Assembly: GCA_963733395.1 (NCBI GenBank)
Contig: CAVTCZ010000013.1
Coordinates: forward strand, 62,001-126,000
DNA from: JADKAV01 sp963733395
GTDB taxonomy: Bacteria > Actinomycetota > Actinomycetes > S36-B12 > UBA10799
DNA length: 64,000 nucleotides
Reading direction: 5' to 3'
The notes below the pieces were generated by a model. The model worked only from the letters and a program-made list of their open reading frames with translations. It made no database searches and was not told where the DNA came from. Within the stretch, counting starts at the first letter, position 1, and every line of letters starts with the position of its first letter. Below, piece by piece: positions 34,241 through 43,374 of the stretch. The position numbers and the translations under genes were made by a program.

Positions 34241-34882
34241 ATGTTTCCCGGGCCGCCGCGTCGTTCACTGGTTGCACTCTGCGCGGCAGGGCTGACGGCC
34301 GCGGTCGCTGCCCCACCTGCTGTTGCGGTCGTGCCGGCGGAACTCCCGCCGCGCTCCATCACCCACCAGAACTCGCAGTTCTGGACCTGGGCCGGTCCCC
34401 GCAACTGGGTATCGGCTGATGGTGCCTACGGCATCGCCATCTCGTCGGGCAACGGGCTGCTCAACATCGACTACGGATTCAGTTCCGTGCTGTGCGCCAA
34501 TGGCAACACGCTGCAGGAGTCGGTCACCAACTACTACGCGCAACAGCGGGCTCAGCTGCGGCAATCGCTGCGGGCCAATTGGCGGCAGGTACGGATGCGC
34601 GTGTCCAACATCCGTCAGCTGCCGGAAGGTGCGTACGGACCGACCTACTTCCGCCAGTCGTACCAGGTGAGTGGACGCGCCCAGGGGACCGGGTTCGCCG
34701 GCGAGATCCAACTGGACTACTCGCTGGCCACCGGCCCGACCTACTGCTTCTCCCGGAACGAGGCCAGGACCGCGCCGGCGGCCGGTTTCCGCACCTCGAT
34801 CCGGCAGTTGCGGTCGGTCCAGAACTCGATCGCCTACTTCGGTCCCGGCGTGGAGGGTGGAACGACGGACCCCGGCGACTGA
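34241..34882 (+). CDS. Secreted protein of unknown function
   Basis: A signal peptide is clear: PPRRS, a hydrophobic core (LVALCAAGLTAAVAA) and a likely cleavage around PPAVAVVPAEL. The mature part of about 180 residues begins with SITHQNSQFWTWAGPRNWVSADG and holds two well-separated Cys residues that could form a disulfide. A mid-region repeats Gln/Arg-rich helix text (YYAQQRAQLRQSLRANWRQ). It looks like a secreted cystatin-like or NTF2-like fold, but I cannot assign a family. It ends in a short Gly/Thr/Asp tail. It converges with the transporter gene ending at 35075. Confidence 0.7.
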   Translation: MFPGPPRRSLVALCAAGLTAAVAAPPAVAVVPAELPPRSITHQNSQFWTWAGPRNWVSADGAYGIAISSGNGLLNIDYGFSSVLCANGNTLQESVTNYYAQQRAQLRQSLRANWRQVRMRVSNIRQLPEGAYGPTYFRQSYQVSGRAQGTGFAGEIQLDYSLATGPTYCFSRNEARTAPAAGFRTSIRQLRSVQNSIAYFGPGVEGGTTDPGD

Positions 34883-35074
34883 ACGCTGTTGTGGTCCGAC
34901 TCCGCGCTGGCCGTGCATGCCCGGTTGGTGCGGATCGACCCCGCCAGGGCTCTTCCGGGGTGCTCGGTGAGCCGAAACGTCGACCTCCCGGACGCCCTGG
35001 TTTCCCCGGGCCACGTGCCATTCAGGGCAAACCCCTGGCCCAACCGATCTCCGATGATCCCGCGTGCCCGCGAT

Positions 35075-36733
35075 TCAGACCAGCCAGAAGTAGGCCACCC
35101 CGATGACTGCCACCAGGCAGATCAACACCAGTGGGATGCCGAACCGCACGAACGAGCCCATCCGGTAGCGCCCCGGTTGCATGACCATCAGATTCGACTG
35201 GTGGCTGAACGGGTTGATGAACGTGAACGAGATGCAGGTGCCGATCAAGGCGAGCACGATCACGGGGTCCACGCCCAGCCCGGCGGCCAGTGTGAGCCCG
35301 ACCGGGGTGAGGATCGAGGCCGCCGCCGCGTTCGTGGTGATGTTGGTCAGCAGCGCGGTCGATATCGCCAGGGTGATGATGACCGCGGTGAGGTTGCCCG
35401 CGGAGACGGTGGTGATCGCATCCGAGATCTTGTCGGCGATACCACTCTCCACAACGATCGCCCCCAGGCCCACCGACCCGGCCAGAATGAACAGCACATT
35501 CCAGTCCAAGGCCCGCACCGCCGCCCGCGGGGTGAGCACGCCGGTGACCACCATCAGCACGGCGCCCGCGAACGCCGCCACCTCCACCCGGGTGAGTCCG
35601 AAGCTCGCGGCGACGATGACACCGAAGAGGATGAGCAGGGCCCACCCGGTCCGGCCGGGTTGCGGCGCCTTGCCACTGGCGTTCTGCCAGAGGCCGATGT
35701 CGGAGTGCTCCGTCAGTGCCTCTGGGCTCTTGCACGTGAGGTAGATCGTCTCGCCGGCATCAACGTTGGCCTCGTGCAGCGGCTCGTCGGTGCGCGCAGC
35801 GATGACCTCCGCATCGCCGTGTGCTTCGAGTTCGCCAAGGGTGCCGGGCTCGCCGGGAGCCACCGATGCGGCGTAGAGACGTTGTTCGGACAGACCGAAT
35901 CGGGGACTGCCCCACAGCGCGGTCACCCCGTCCTCGGTCGCCTCGAAGACGAGGGTGTCGCCGGCCGCGAGCGGCTCGTCCCGACCCACCTGGTCGAGGC
36001 CGCGGTGGATCGCCACGAGCCGGTACTGCTGGGTGCTGGCGATCCCCAGGTCGGTGGCGCGGCGGCCGATCCCGATCGCGTCCGGGGCCACCGGCAGTTC
36101 CACGCGCCAGTCCAGGTCGACGTCCGGTGACTCCTCAGCCGCGGTGAACGCCCTCGGCGACGCGATCAGCAGCCAGACCCATCCAGCGAGGCAGACCGGC
36201 AGGGCCACCGCGGTGAAGGAGAACATGCTGATCTCCACCCCGGAACTGCCTGCGATCCCCGCGATGAGCAGATTGGAGCTGGTGCCCACCAGGGTCGTGG
36301 AGCCGGCCAAGGTGGTGGCGTGGGCCATCGGGAGGAGGACCTGTCGGGCGGGGATGCCGCGGGTCTGCTGCAGTTCCTTCACGGCGGGGATCAGCATGGC
36401 CACAATGGGGGTCGTGTTGATCAGCGCCGACGTGATGCCGACCGGCGCGATGAGCCGCCGCAGGGTCTGGGCGGAAGTGGTCACGGTGGACAACAGCCGC
36501 CAGGTCAACCGCGACACCACCCCGGTGTGGATGACCCCCTTGGCGATGACGAGCATGGCGGCGACCGTGATCACGCCACCGTTGCTGAGTCCGGCGAACA
36601 GGGCCGACGGCTCAGCCACCCCGGTCACGGCTGCCACCGCCAGCCCACACGCCAGCGCCAGCACCGGCGGCACCTTGCCCGACGCCATCGCCACCAAGGT
36701 GACGATCACGATGGCCCCGGCCAGGTAGATCAT
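35075..36733 (-). CDS. SLC13/DASS-type transporter with central TrkA-C domains
   Basis: This 552-residue protein has an N-terminal bundle of membrane helices with the SNGGVITVAAMLVIAKG region, a first hairpin-type motif INTTPIVAMLIP and GSTTLVGTSSNLLIAG. A central soluble part (about residues 200-340) contains two TrkA-C/RCK_C-like domains, for example YRLVAIHRGLD and GDTLVFEATEDG. A second helical bundle follows with NITTNAAAASILTPV. Proteins of this layout import sulfate or dicarboxylates with Na+. ATG 36733 follows AGAGGAG, whereas the longer frame to 36850 has no signal. It lies alone between a convergent secreted-protein gene and a divergent membrane gene. Confidence 0.9.
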   Translation of the reverse strand: MIYLAGAIVIVTLVAMASGKVPPVLALACGLAVAAVTGVAEPSALFAGLSNGGVITVAAMLVIAKGVIHTGVVSRLTWRLLSTVTTSAQTLRRLIAPVGITSALINTTPIVAMLIPAVKELQQTRGIPARQVLLPMAHATTLAGSTTLVGTSSNLLIAGIAGSSGVEISMFSFTAVALPVCLAGWVWLLIASPRAFTAAEESPDVDLDWRVELPVAPDAIGIGRRATDLGIASTQQYRLVAIHRGLDQVGRDEPLAAGDTLVFEATEDGVTALWGSPRFGLSEQRLYAASVAPGEPGTLGELEAHGDAEVIAARTDEPLHEANVDAGETIYLTCKSPEALTEHSDIGLWQNASGKAPQPGRTGWALLILFGVIVAASFGLTRVEVAAFAGAVLMVVTGVLTPRAAVRALDWNVLFILAGSVGLGAIVVESGIADKISDAITTVSAGNLTAVIITLAISTALLTNITTNAAAASILTPVGLTLAAGLGVDPVIVLALIGTCISFTFINPFSHQSNLMVMQPGRYRMGSFVRFGIPLVLICLVAVIGVAYFWLV

Positions 36734-36880
36734 GAAGACGTCTCCTCTGCAACGTGGAGCAGAGGTTACCGCACAGTGAACGTCCGGTGTCGCGTAGTCA
36801 GGTGATGACGCGCCAACCACGCACGCTTGATCGCCGGTCGCCCCCCGCAATGGGGGACGGTTTGGTGACCTCCCTGGGAC

Positions 36881-36886
36881 TAGGGT
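36881..36886 (+). promoter_or_regulatory. Candidate -10 box (TAGGGT), leaderless start
   Basis: TAGGGT ends 6 nt before GTG 36893, the preferred spacing for actinobacterial leaderless mRNAs. Confidence 0.5.
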
Positions 36887-36892
36887 GAGCGG

Positions 36893-38011
36893 GTGGCTGG
36901 TGCTGACGAGAACGTGGCCGGGTCTCCGGTGGAGGATCCGGACAATCCGGAGTACTCCGAACCGGAGACACCGCCCTCGAACCGGACCAGGCGGCTGATC
37001 GTCAAGATCGTCGGGATCGTCGTGGTCGTCGCGCTGCTCTACTACTCGTTGTTCGTGCTGCTTCCCAGCGAGCTCGACTGGAACACCGTGTGGGCGGATC
37101 TGCAGGCACTGACCGGGTGGCAGATCGTGGCGCTGGTCGCTTCCGGCCTGGTGGCGATCGTGGCTCTGGGGTGGACGTCCAAGGCCTCACTGCCCGGACT
37201 GACCCTGTACCAGGGCACGGAGTCCTCGGCCACGAGCCAACTGAGCGCGTTCGTGTTCCCGCCGCCGGCGGACATGGCGATCCGCTTCGCGATGTACCGC
37301 ACGTACAAGTTCTCCGACGAGCAGTCCGCGGTCGCGGTCATCGTGGCCATGGTCGCCCGCTACGCGATGGTCGTCGTGATGCCACTGGTCGGGCTGGGCC
37401 TGGTGCTCGTCGCCGGTCAGGGAAGCTGGACCGGGTTCGCGTGGTTCGTCGGGATCGGCGTCGCCTTCGGCGTCGTCATGTGGCTGATCATCAAGGTGGC
37501 GCGCAGTGACTCGGTCGCACACGCAGTGGGTCGCTTCCTGCAGCGGGTGGCCAGTCGGGTGATCCGAGTGTTCCATCGCACGCCGCCCACCGATCTGGAG
37601 AACAGCGTCGTCGACTTCGGCCGCCGCACCCGCGTGACCATCGACCGCAACGGCCGTTCGCTGACGATTTCGAACGTCGCCTGGGGCTTCTCGAACGCCC
37701 TGGTCATGCTGCTGTGCATCCGATTCACCGGTCTGGACAGCAGCGCTGTGTCGTTGGTGGCGGTGGTCCTCGCCGCGGGCCTGATCATGGCCATCAACAT
37801 GCTGCCCATCCCCGGCAAGGACGCGCTGGCGGTCACCTGGATCTCGGCGATCCTGGGCCTCACGTCCAGTGCCGATGTGAGCGACCTGGGGACCGCGATG
37901 CTGTTGTACCGCCTGGTCACCTGGATCCTGCCGATGCCGGTGGGCGGGATCTTCTTCCTACTGTGGCGGGCTCGGGTACGCAGGCAGTCGCGGGAGGCGC
38001 AACCGGCGTAG
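36893..38011 (+). CDS. UPF0104-like integral membrane protein
   Basis: After an acidic N-terminal tail (PVEDPDNPEYSEPETPPSN) the protein has about eight membrane helices, with the pattern of the lysylphosphatidylglycerol synthetase N-terminal flippase-like family (UPF0104). Visible markers are VFPPPADMAIRFAMYRTYKF, LLCIRFTGLDSSAVSL and the C-terminal MPVGGIFFLLWRARVRRQ. The catalytic aminoacyl-transfer domain of MprF is absent, so a lipid-translocation role is more likely than lipid synthesis. Length is 372 residues from GTG 36893. Confidence 0.75.
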   Translation: MAGADENVAGSPVEDPDNPEYSEPETPPSNRTRRLIVKIVGIVVVVALLYYSLFVLLPSELDWNTVWADLQALTGWQIVALVASGLVAIVALGWTSKASLPGLTLYQGTESSATSQLSAFVFPPPADMAIRFAMYRTYKFSDEQSAVAVIVAMVARYAMVVVMPLVGLGLVLVAGQGSWTGFAWFVGIGVAFGVVMWLIIKVARSDSVAHAVGRFLQRVASRVIRVFHRTPPTDLENSVVDFGRRTRVTIDRNGRSLTISNVAWGFSNALVMLLCIRFTGLDSSAVSLVAVVLAAGLIMAINMLPIPGKDALAVTWISAILGLTSSADVSDLGTAMLLYRLVTWILPMPVGGIFFLLWRARVRRQSREAQPA

Positions 38012-38038
38012 TGCGGGCCGCGTCGCAGGCGCGACCAC

Positions 38039-38044
38039 TAGGCT
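38039..38044 (+). promoter_or_regulatory. Candidate -10 box (TAGGCT), leaderless start
   Basis: TAGGCT ends 7 nt before GTG 38052; no ribosome binding site is seen. Confidence 0.45.
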
Positions 38045-38051
38045 CACCGAT

Positions 38052-38772
38052 GTGCGGCCGGTGGTGGTAGTCCACGCCTCGATCTCGATCGATGGGGCGA
38101 TGACGGGGTTCGCGCCGGACTTGGGCGCCCATTACGGCTGCCTGCCGGGTCTAGGATGCGATGCCCACCTTGTGGGGTCAGCGACGATGGCAAGCGGATT
38201 GTCGATGGGGGAGGACCTGGTGGATCCGGGCGTGGCCGGGGATCGGCCCCCGGGCGACCGGGCGGAGCTCCCCTACTGGTTCCTCGTCGATTCCGGCGGC
38301 TCGCTGGCGGGCCGGCTGCATTCGCTGCGGGCGTTCCCGGGAGTGCGCGATGTCGCAGTCCTGGTCAGCCGTCGGACCCCACAGTCCTACCGTGAGTACC
38401 TGGGCCAGCGGCAGTATCCGACCATCGAGCGCGGCGATGTCCACGTGGACCTGCGTGCGGCTCTCGCAGCGATGGCCGCGGAGTTCGGGGTGCAGCGGGT
38501 GCTGGTGGACAGCGGGCCCATCCTGACGTCGGTGCTGCTGGACGCGGGACTGGTGGATGAGGTCAGCGTCCTGGTCCACCCGGTTGTGGTGGGTGCGGGT
38601 CATGGACGGATCTTCGGCAACGCCAGCCGACACGCGCACCTGGAAGCCCGCGGCACGGAGCGACCTCTCCGGCGGACTGGTCCACTTGCGGTACTCGGTG
38701 CGCCGCCGCCTGATCAGACCGCGCTGCGCGCCGCATCCTCCGACAGTCTCTGGGCGAGGTAGATGGGGATGA
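38052..38772 (+). CDS. RibD C-terminal/dihydrofolate-reductase-like protein (apparent frameshift near 38661)
   Basis: The start VVVVHASISIDGAMTGF, the middle VAVLVSRRTP and the GVQRVLVDSGPILTSVLLDAGLVDE segment match the RibD_C reductase fold, as does VLVHPVVVGAG. These enzymes reduce a ribose side chain with NADPH in riboflavin synthesis, but stand-alone copies often have other, unknown substrates. The uninterrupted frame ends at 38762 with an atypical tail. Dropping C 38661 gives EDLSGGLVHLRYSVRRR, which matches the usual C-terminus, and a stop at 38772. Either end overlaps the convergent potC gene by about 50-60 bp, so the true 3' end remains uncertain. Confidence 0.75.
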
Positions 38773-39514
38773 CGGAGATGACGACCAAGGCCGCGGCGAC
38801 CACGTTGACGATCGGTGCCTGTTGCGGCCGGAACAGGTTGGTGAAGATCCACAGGGGCAAGGTCTGGATGCCCGGGCCGGCGGTGAACGTGGTCACGATG
38901 ATCTCGTCGAAGGACAATCCGAATGCCAGCAGCGCCCCGGCGACCAGCGCCGCGCGCATGTTCGGGAAGACGATGTGCCGGAACGTGAACGCCCGCGTGG
39001 CGCCGAGGTCCATCGAGGCCTCAACGATGTCCCCGCCGAGGCGGCGCAGCCGGGCCGACGCGTTGTTGAACACAACGACGATGCAGAAGGTGGCATGTGC
39101 CACGACCAAGGTGATGAACGTCAGGCCGCCGAGGAAGGAGGTGAACATGGTGTTCAGCGCCAGACCGGTGACGATGCCGGGCAGTGCGATCGGCAGGACG
39201 ACCAGCAGCGAGATCGTGTTGTGCCCGAAGAACTTGGTACCCGACAGCCCGAACGAGACCAGGGTGCCCAGGACCAGGGCGATCAGTGTCGCGAAGAAGG
39301 CGACCACGATGGACGTGCCGAAGGCGCTGCGCACACCCTCGTTGTCGATGGCTTTGGTCCACCATTCCAGCGTGAATCCCGGCGGCGGCCAGGTGAACGT
39401 CAGGCTGGTGTTGAACGAGTTGATCAGGATGATCAGCAGCGGGACGTAGATGAGGGCGAGCACGACCGCGAAGAACCCACCGAGCAGCCACTTCATCGAC
39501 TTGGTCATGGTCAT
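38714..39514 (-). CDS. potC: Polyamine-type ABC transporter permease (PotC-like)
   Basis: This 266-residue BPD_transp_1 permease has six membrane helices. The cytoplasmic EAA loop that contacts the ATPase reads DIVEASMDLGATRAFTFRHIVFP. The N-terminal periplasmic part carries the FTWPPPGFTLEWW sequence common in PotC and YdcV-type subunits. It is the last gene of a four-gene operon, 14 bp after potB. The substrate, inferred from the whole cassette, is spermidine/putrescine or a related polyamine. Confidence 0.9.
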   Translation of the reverse strand: MTMTKSMKWLLGGFFAVVLALIYVPLLIILINSFNTSLTFTWPPPGFTLEWWTKAIDNEGVRSAFGTSIVVAFFATLIALVLGTLVSFGLSGTKFFGHNTISLLVVLPIALPGIVTGLALNTMFTSFLGGLTFITLVVAHATFCIVVVFNNASARLRRLGGDIVEASMDLGATRAFTFRHIVFPNMRAALVAGALLAFGLSFDEIIVTTFTAGPGIQTLPLWIFTNLFRPQQAPIVNVVAAALVVISVIPIYLAQRLSEDAARSAV

Positions 39515-39528
39515 GTCGTCGGCTCCCG

Positions 39529-40398
39529 TCAGAGGTTCTCGAGTGCGCCGGTGCGGCGGACGGCGGTCAGATAGCCGATCATGATGATCACCGTCAGGCT
39601 CGCGACCGCAGCGGCGAACGGCAGGTCGGTGGAGAAGCTCTGGTAGACGACGTTGCCCAGCATCTGGGCCTTGCCGCCCACCAGTTGCACGGTGATGTAG
39701 TCACCGAGGCTCAGCGAGAACGTGAAGATGGAGCCGGCGACGATCGACGGGAAGACCAGGGGCAGCAGCACCTGCCGGAACGTCCGGCCCGACGAGGCTC
39801 CGAGGTCGGCCGAGGCGTCCAACAGCGACTGCGGGACGTTCTGCATGCCGACGTACACGGGCAGGATCATGTAGGGCAGCCACAGGTAGGTGAGCACGAC
39901 TACGACAGCCACCCAGCCGAAGCCGGGGCTGAAACCGAACGTCGATTGCATCACCCCGCCCTCCGGGCTGAAGATGACCCGCCAGGCGTAGACCTTCACC
40001 AGATAGGAGGCCCACAGCGGGGTCAGCATCAGGGCGATCATGAGCGGCTGCCAGCGCGGTGAAGCCACCCGGGCCATGAAGAAGGAGATCGGCACCGCCA
40101 GCAGCAGACAGACGATCGTCACCGCTACCGCGACGCCGAGCGTGCGAAGTGCCACCTTGAGGTACGCCGGGTCGGTGAACAGCCGCTGGAAGTTGTCCAT
40201 GGTGAACGCCCGGACCACCTCGCCGGTGAACGAGTCGGTGGTCCAGAACGCCGTGATGAACAGCATCGCCAGCGGCACCACGTAGAGCAACACCAACCAC
40301 GCCATCGGCAACGCCAACAGGCTGGCGATGCGCACACCGACATGGCGGTGCAGATAGCCCTGCCACCTACGTGCCGGGCTGATGGTTGCGGCGCTCAC
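39529..40398 (-). CDS. potB: Polyamine-type ABC transporter permease (PotB-like)
   Basis: GTG 40398 follows GGAG, and the longer frame to 40443 lacks support. The 289-residue permease has six helices and a typical EAA loop (SLLDASADLGASSGRTFRQVLLP), with an N-terminal VVPLAMLFITAFWTTD and DYITVQLVGGKAQMLGNVV in the last third, as in PotB. It lies after a strong hairpin that separates it from the binding-protein gene and directly before potC. The two permeases should form a heterodimer. Confidence 0.9.
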   Translation of the reverse strand: MSAATISPARRWQGYLHRHVGVRIASLLALPMAWLVLLYVVPLAMLFITAFWTTDSFTGEVVRAFTMDNFQRLFTDPAYLKVALRTLGVAVAVTIVCLLLAVPISFFMARVASPRWQPLMIALMLTPLWASYLVKVYAWRVIFSPEGGVMQSTFGFSPGFGWVAVVVVLTYLWLPYMILPVYVGMQNVPQSLLDASADLGASSGRTFRQVLLPLVFPSIVAGSIFTFSLSLGDYITVQLVGGKAQMLGNVVYQSFSTDLPFAAAVASLTVIIMIGYLTAVRRTGALENL

Positions 40399-40422
40399 TG
40401 CTTCTCCTTCAGATGTGGGCCA

Positions 40423-40461
40423 CCCCTTGCCGGCGGGCGCCATGGCACCGCCGGCAAGGGG
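40423..40461 (-). promoter_or_regulatory. 14-bp perfect hairpin between potD and potB
   Basis: CCCCTTGCCGGCGG (40423-40436) and its exact complement (40448-40461) form a stem with an 11-nt loop in the 69-bp gap after the binding-protein stop. Such intercistronic hairpins commonly protect the upstream message or attenuate downstream expression, giving excess binding protein over permease. Confidence 0.65.
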
Positions 40462-40467
40462 CAGTCA

Positions 40468-41667
40468 TCAGCTGGAACGCAGACTCGTCCAGGCGGCCAC
40501 CCAGTCCTTGTACGGGACGCAGGTGACATCGGTCCGGCCGTCGAGGCACTTCTCGGTCGGCGTGGTCCAGTACCAGACGTTGGTCCAGTAGTCCTCGGTG
40601 TCGGCGTGGAACTGGGCGCAGTGGTCCTTGTTCTCCGTCAGGGCACAGGACTTCTCGTTGGCCGGTGCCTCGCCGAAGTACTCCGCGATCTGCGCGTTCA
40701 CCTCGGGGGAGACGATGTAGTCCAGCCACTGGTACGCGCAGTTGATGTTCTGCGTGTCCTTGGCCACCATCCAGGTGTCCGACCATCCGGTCGCACCCTC
40801 GGTGGGCTTGGTCGCACCGACCTTCTCACCATCGGCGTTGGCCGTGTTCGCCGTCAGCTGCCAGCCCTGACCCTGCACGATGGAGCCGGTGGCCAGACCA
40901 TTGGCCTGCTTGGCGTAGTCCGCCCAGTACTCGGCCACCAGCGGCTTCTGCTGCTCGAGCAGCGCGATTGCCGCATCGAACTGCGTCTGGTCGAGCGAGT
41001 AGGGGTTCTTGATCCCGAGGTCGGGCTGCGTGGCCATCAGGTACACGGCCGCGTCGGCGATGTAGATCGCGTCGTCGTAAGGCGACACCTTGCCGGCCAA
41101 CGGGGAGTCCGCCTCCCACATGTCGGCCCACGAGGTCGGCTCGGTCTGCTGCGCCTTCATGTTGTAGAGCAACAGGTTGGCGCCACGACCGTGCGGGATC
41201 CCGTAGTTCACGCCGTCCACGGTGTTCCACTGCTTGTCCTTCAGGCCCGGGAAGATGTCGGCGTAGTTCGGGACCAAGTCGGTGTTCACCGGCTGCACGA
41301 GTTCGCCGTACACCAGGCGCAGGGACGCATCGCCGGATGCGGAGACGACGTCGTAGCCGCCCTTCTTGAACAGGTCGAACGCCTCGTTCGACGTGCCGAA
41401 GGTCTTCACGTCGACCTGGCATCCGGTCTGCTTCTCGAACGGGGTCACCCAGTCGATGGCCGGATCGGTGGAGCCATCCTCGGCATAGCCGGGCCAGGCC
41501 AGCACGCTGAGTTGGCCCTCACCCTCGCCGACCGGTCCGGCGAAAGCCGACGCCGACGGTGCCGCTGGCGACGCGTCTGACGACCCGCTGTCCGAACTAC
41601 ACCCGGTGAGGGCGAGTCCGGCAACGGTCAGACCCGCGCCGATCTTCATCCATTTCGTTTTTCGCAC
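40468..41667 (-). CDS. potD: Polyamine-type ABC transporter substrate-binding lipoprotein (PotD-like)
   Basis: A lipoprotein signal ends at the lipobox LTGC, with Cys near residue 23. The 399-residue solute-binding protein follows the PotD/SBP_bac_8 plan: LSVLAWPGYAEDGS, DPAIDWVTPFEKQTGC, GGYDVVSASGDASLRL, YADIFPGLKDKQWNTVDG and the acidic/aromatic substrate positions around WADMWEADSP and YIADAAVYLM. It is somewhat longer than E. coli PotD (348), resembling YdcS-type proteins, so a polyamine substrate is probable but not proven. It starts 11 bp after potA. Confidence 0.9.
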   Translation of the reverse strand: MRKTKWMKIGAGLTVAGLALTGCSSDSGSSDASPAAPSASAFAGPVGEGEGQLSVLAWPGYAEDGSTDPAIDWVTPFEKQTGCQVDVKTFGTSNEAFDLFKKGGYDVVSASGDASLRLVYGELVQPVNTDLVPNYADIFPGLKDKQWNTVDGVNYGIPHGRGANLLLYNMKAQQTEPTSWADMWEADSPLAGKVSPYDDAIYIADAAVYLMATQPDLGIKNPYSLDQTQFDAAIALLEQQKPLVAEYWADYAKQANGLATGSIVQGQGWQLTANTANADGEKVGATKPTEGATGWSDTWMVAKDTQNINCAYQWLDYIVSPEVNAQIAEYFGEAPANEKSCALTENKDHCAQFHADTEDYWTNVWYWTTPTEKCLDGRTDVTCVPYKDWVAAWTSLRSS

Positions 41668-41678
41668 TGGTTCTCCTC

Positions 41679-42770
41679 CTACAGGGTGTGCGGTGCGCCG
41701 TCGGGATTGACGGCTGCTGACAGGTGGTCGGTGGGGGTGTCCACGGGGTAGGCCGCTGCGGACTCCCAGATGAGCGTGACGGTGTCGCCGGCCGCGGCGA
41801 CGTCGGTGGCGTCCTCGCGGTTGGGCAGATGTGCGGTCAAGGTGGTGCCGTCCTGCAGGCGTACCAGGTAGCGGGTGCCGGAGCCGAGGTAGACGATGGT
41901 GTCCACGACGCCGGTGGCAGCGACCTCACCCGGACCGGCCGCAGTGCCGGCGGGGCGCAGGTGCAGTTTCTCGGGCCGCAGGCTGAAGGTGCCACCCTGG
42001 CCGAGGACTTGCTGGGCGGCCGCGCCGGTGAGCAGGTTGGTGGTGCCCACGAAGCCCGCGACGAACTCGGTGGCGGGCTTCTCGTAGATGTCCGCCGGTG
42101 TCCCGACCTGCTCGATGGCGCCCTCGTTGAACACCGCCACCCGGTCGGACATGGTCAGGGCTTCCTCCTGGTCGTGGGTCACGAAGATGAACGTGATCCC
42201 CACGTCGCGCTGGATGCCCTTGAGCTCGATCTGCATCTGCTCGCGCAGTTTGAGGTCCAGGGCGCCCAGCGGCTCGTCGAGCAGCAGCACCCGTGGGTGA
42301 TTCACCAAGGCCCGGGCCAGAGCCACCCGCTGCCGCTGCCCGCCGGACAGTTGCCTGGGCCGGCGGTCGCTGTACCCGTCGAGCCGGACGCTGGCCAGGG
42401 CATCGAGTGCCCGCTGCCGGCGCTGTGACTTCTCGACCTTCTTCACCTTCAGCCCGTACTCCACGTTCTGGAGTACGGACATGTGCGGGAAGAGGGCGTA
42501 GTCCTGGAAGACGGTGTTCACGTCCCGGTCGAAGGGCGGCACCTTGGACACGTCCCGCCCGCCGAGTTCGATGGTGCCGCTGCTGGGCAGTTCGAACCCG
42601 GCGATCATGCGCAGGACCGTGGTCTTGCCGGATCCCGACGGGCCGAGCAGGGTCAGGAACTCGCCGTCGTAGACGTCGAGGTCCACGCCGGAAACGGCCA
42701 CTACGCCACCGGGGAACTCCTTGCGCACGCCGCGGATCCGGATGGCGGTCTCAGTCTCCGGCTCGGTCAC
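41679..42770 (-). CDS. potA: Polyamine-type ABC transporter ATP-binding protein (PotA-like)
   Basis: All ABC motifs are intact: Walker A GPSGSGKTT near residue 40, Q-loop VFQDYALFPHM, signature LSGGQRQRVALARAL, Walker B VLLLDEPLGALD and switch His in VTHDQEEAL. The C-terminal TOBE_2 domain begins with FVGTTNLLTG. The 363-residue length is typical of PotA. It is the first gene of the minus-strand operon; the promoter region is the AT-richer stretch at 42780-42840. Confidence 0.93.
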   Translation of the reverse strand: MTEPETETAIRIRGVRKEFPGGVVAVSGVDLDVYDGEFLTLLGPSGSGKTTVLRMIAGFELPSSGTIELGGRDVSKVPPFDRDVNTVFQDYALFPHMSVLQNVEYGLKVKKVEKSQRRQRALDALASVRLDGYSDRRPRQLSGGQRQRVALARALVNHPRVLLLDEPLGALDLKLREQMQIELKGIQRDVGITFIFVTHDQEEALTMSDRVAVFNEGAIEQVGTPADIYEKPATEFVAGFVGTTNLLTGAAAQQVLGQGGTFSLRPEKLHLRPAGTAAGPGEVAATGVVDTIVYLGSGTRYLVRLQDGTTLTAHLPNREDATDVAAAGDTVTLIWESAAAYPVDTPTDHLSAAVNPDGAPHTL

Positions 42771-42796
42771 GCGCTCACGTCCAATGGCAGGGGAAT

Positions 42797-42814
42797 TGTT
42801 CGGATTATGTTCGG
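42797..42814 (-). promoter_or_regulatory. Direct-repeat operator candidate over the pot promoter
   Basis: TGTTCGG occurs at 42797-42803 and again at 42808-42814, an 11-bp period that places both copies on one face of the helix. The spacer supplies the minus-strand -10-like CATAAT. The arrangement suits a response regulator or repressor of the pot operon. No regulator gene is adjacent. Confidence 0.4.
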
Positions 42815-42893
42815 AAGCGTAACCTACGGTTTCCGTTTCCTCAGGCAGTTCAGGCAGACGGAATCAGCCACTCGGGCGGGTCGGGGCTGGTGC

Positions 42894-42934
42894 TTGAGTG
42901 GTGCTTCGGATTTCAGCGGGGAGTCAGGTGGCGC
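42894..42934 (+). repeat. Family D motif, direct copy
   Basis: GCTTCGGATTTCAGCGGGGA and the following GTCAGGTGGCG recur, with few changes, at 43375-43396 (inverted), 50738-50769 (direct) and 55305-55329 (inverted). This copy stands 27 bp before a family A palindrome. Confidence 0.6.
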
Positions 42935-42960
42935 AGGGCGCGGTCGGCGGCCGATCACCG

Positions 42961-43080
42961 CGAGTGTTGCGCGGTTGCGGTCCGCGGACCGCGACTGTTG
43001 CACGGTTGTCGGTTCTGCACCCCGAAAACCAGCAACCGCGCAACAGTCGTGGGACGACACCAGCAACCGCGCAACAGTCG
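42961..43080. repeat. Family A four-unit palindrome (120 bp)
   Basis: Direct units start at 42961 and 42992; inverted units end at 43049 and 43080. The spacing is again 31, 58 and 31 bp with a 120-bp total, although unit sequences differ in several bases from the copy at 29913. The two inverted units here are identical to each other over 20 bp. It lies in the 872-bp gene-free gap 42771-43642. Confidence 0.85.
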
Positions 43081-43370
43081 TTGCGGGCGGCGGGACCCCC
43101 AGATGCGACCCGCGGGGCGTGGGCTGCCGGTGTTGGTCGAGTGTTCGTGCAGAACGGTTGACGTTCGGGAGCCGCTGAACCTCAACCAACTGCACCAACG
43201 CCATCGAACTGCACGAGCGTCAACGAACCCGTCCGGTCCGACCCGCGGGCACCCACCGAGGTGTTGCCCCCGAGCCGGCCGGGGTCGCAGCAGCCGGCGA
43301 CCGGCCACCGGCACTGGCAGGACCCCTGTCCCACACCCCGCACCGACACCCCCACCGCACAACGCCACGA
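43081..43370. other. Gene-free interval within the repeat island
   Basis: No frame in this stretch has a credible start, length or composition, and no hairpin stands out beyond ordinary GC-rich pairing. It is bounded by a family A palindrome and an inverted family D motif. Confidence 0.4.
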
Positions 43371-43374
43371 TCAA

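Noticed and set aside
34834..35043. 69-codon minus-strand ORF between the secreted protein and the transporter
   Set aside because: It overlaps the real gene end, has no ribosome binding site and no recognisable content.
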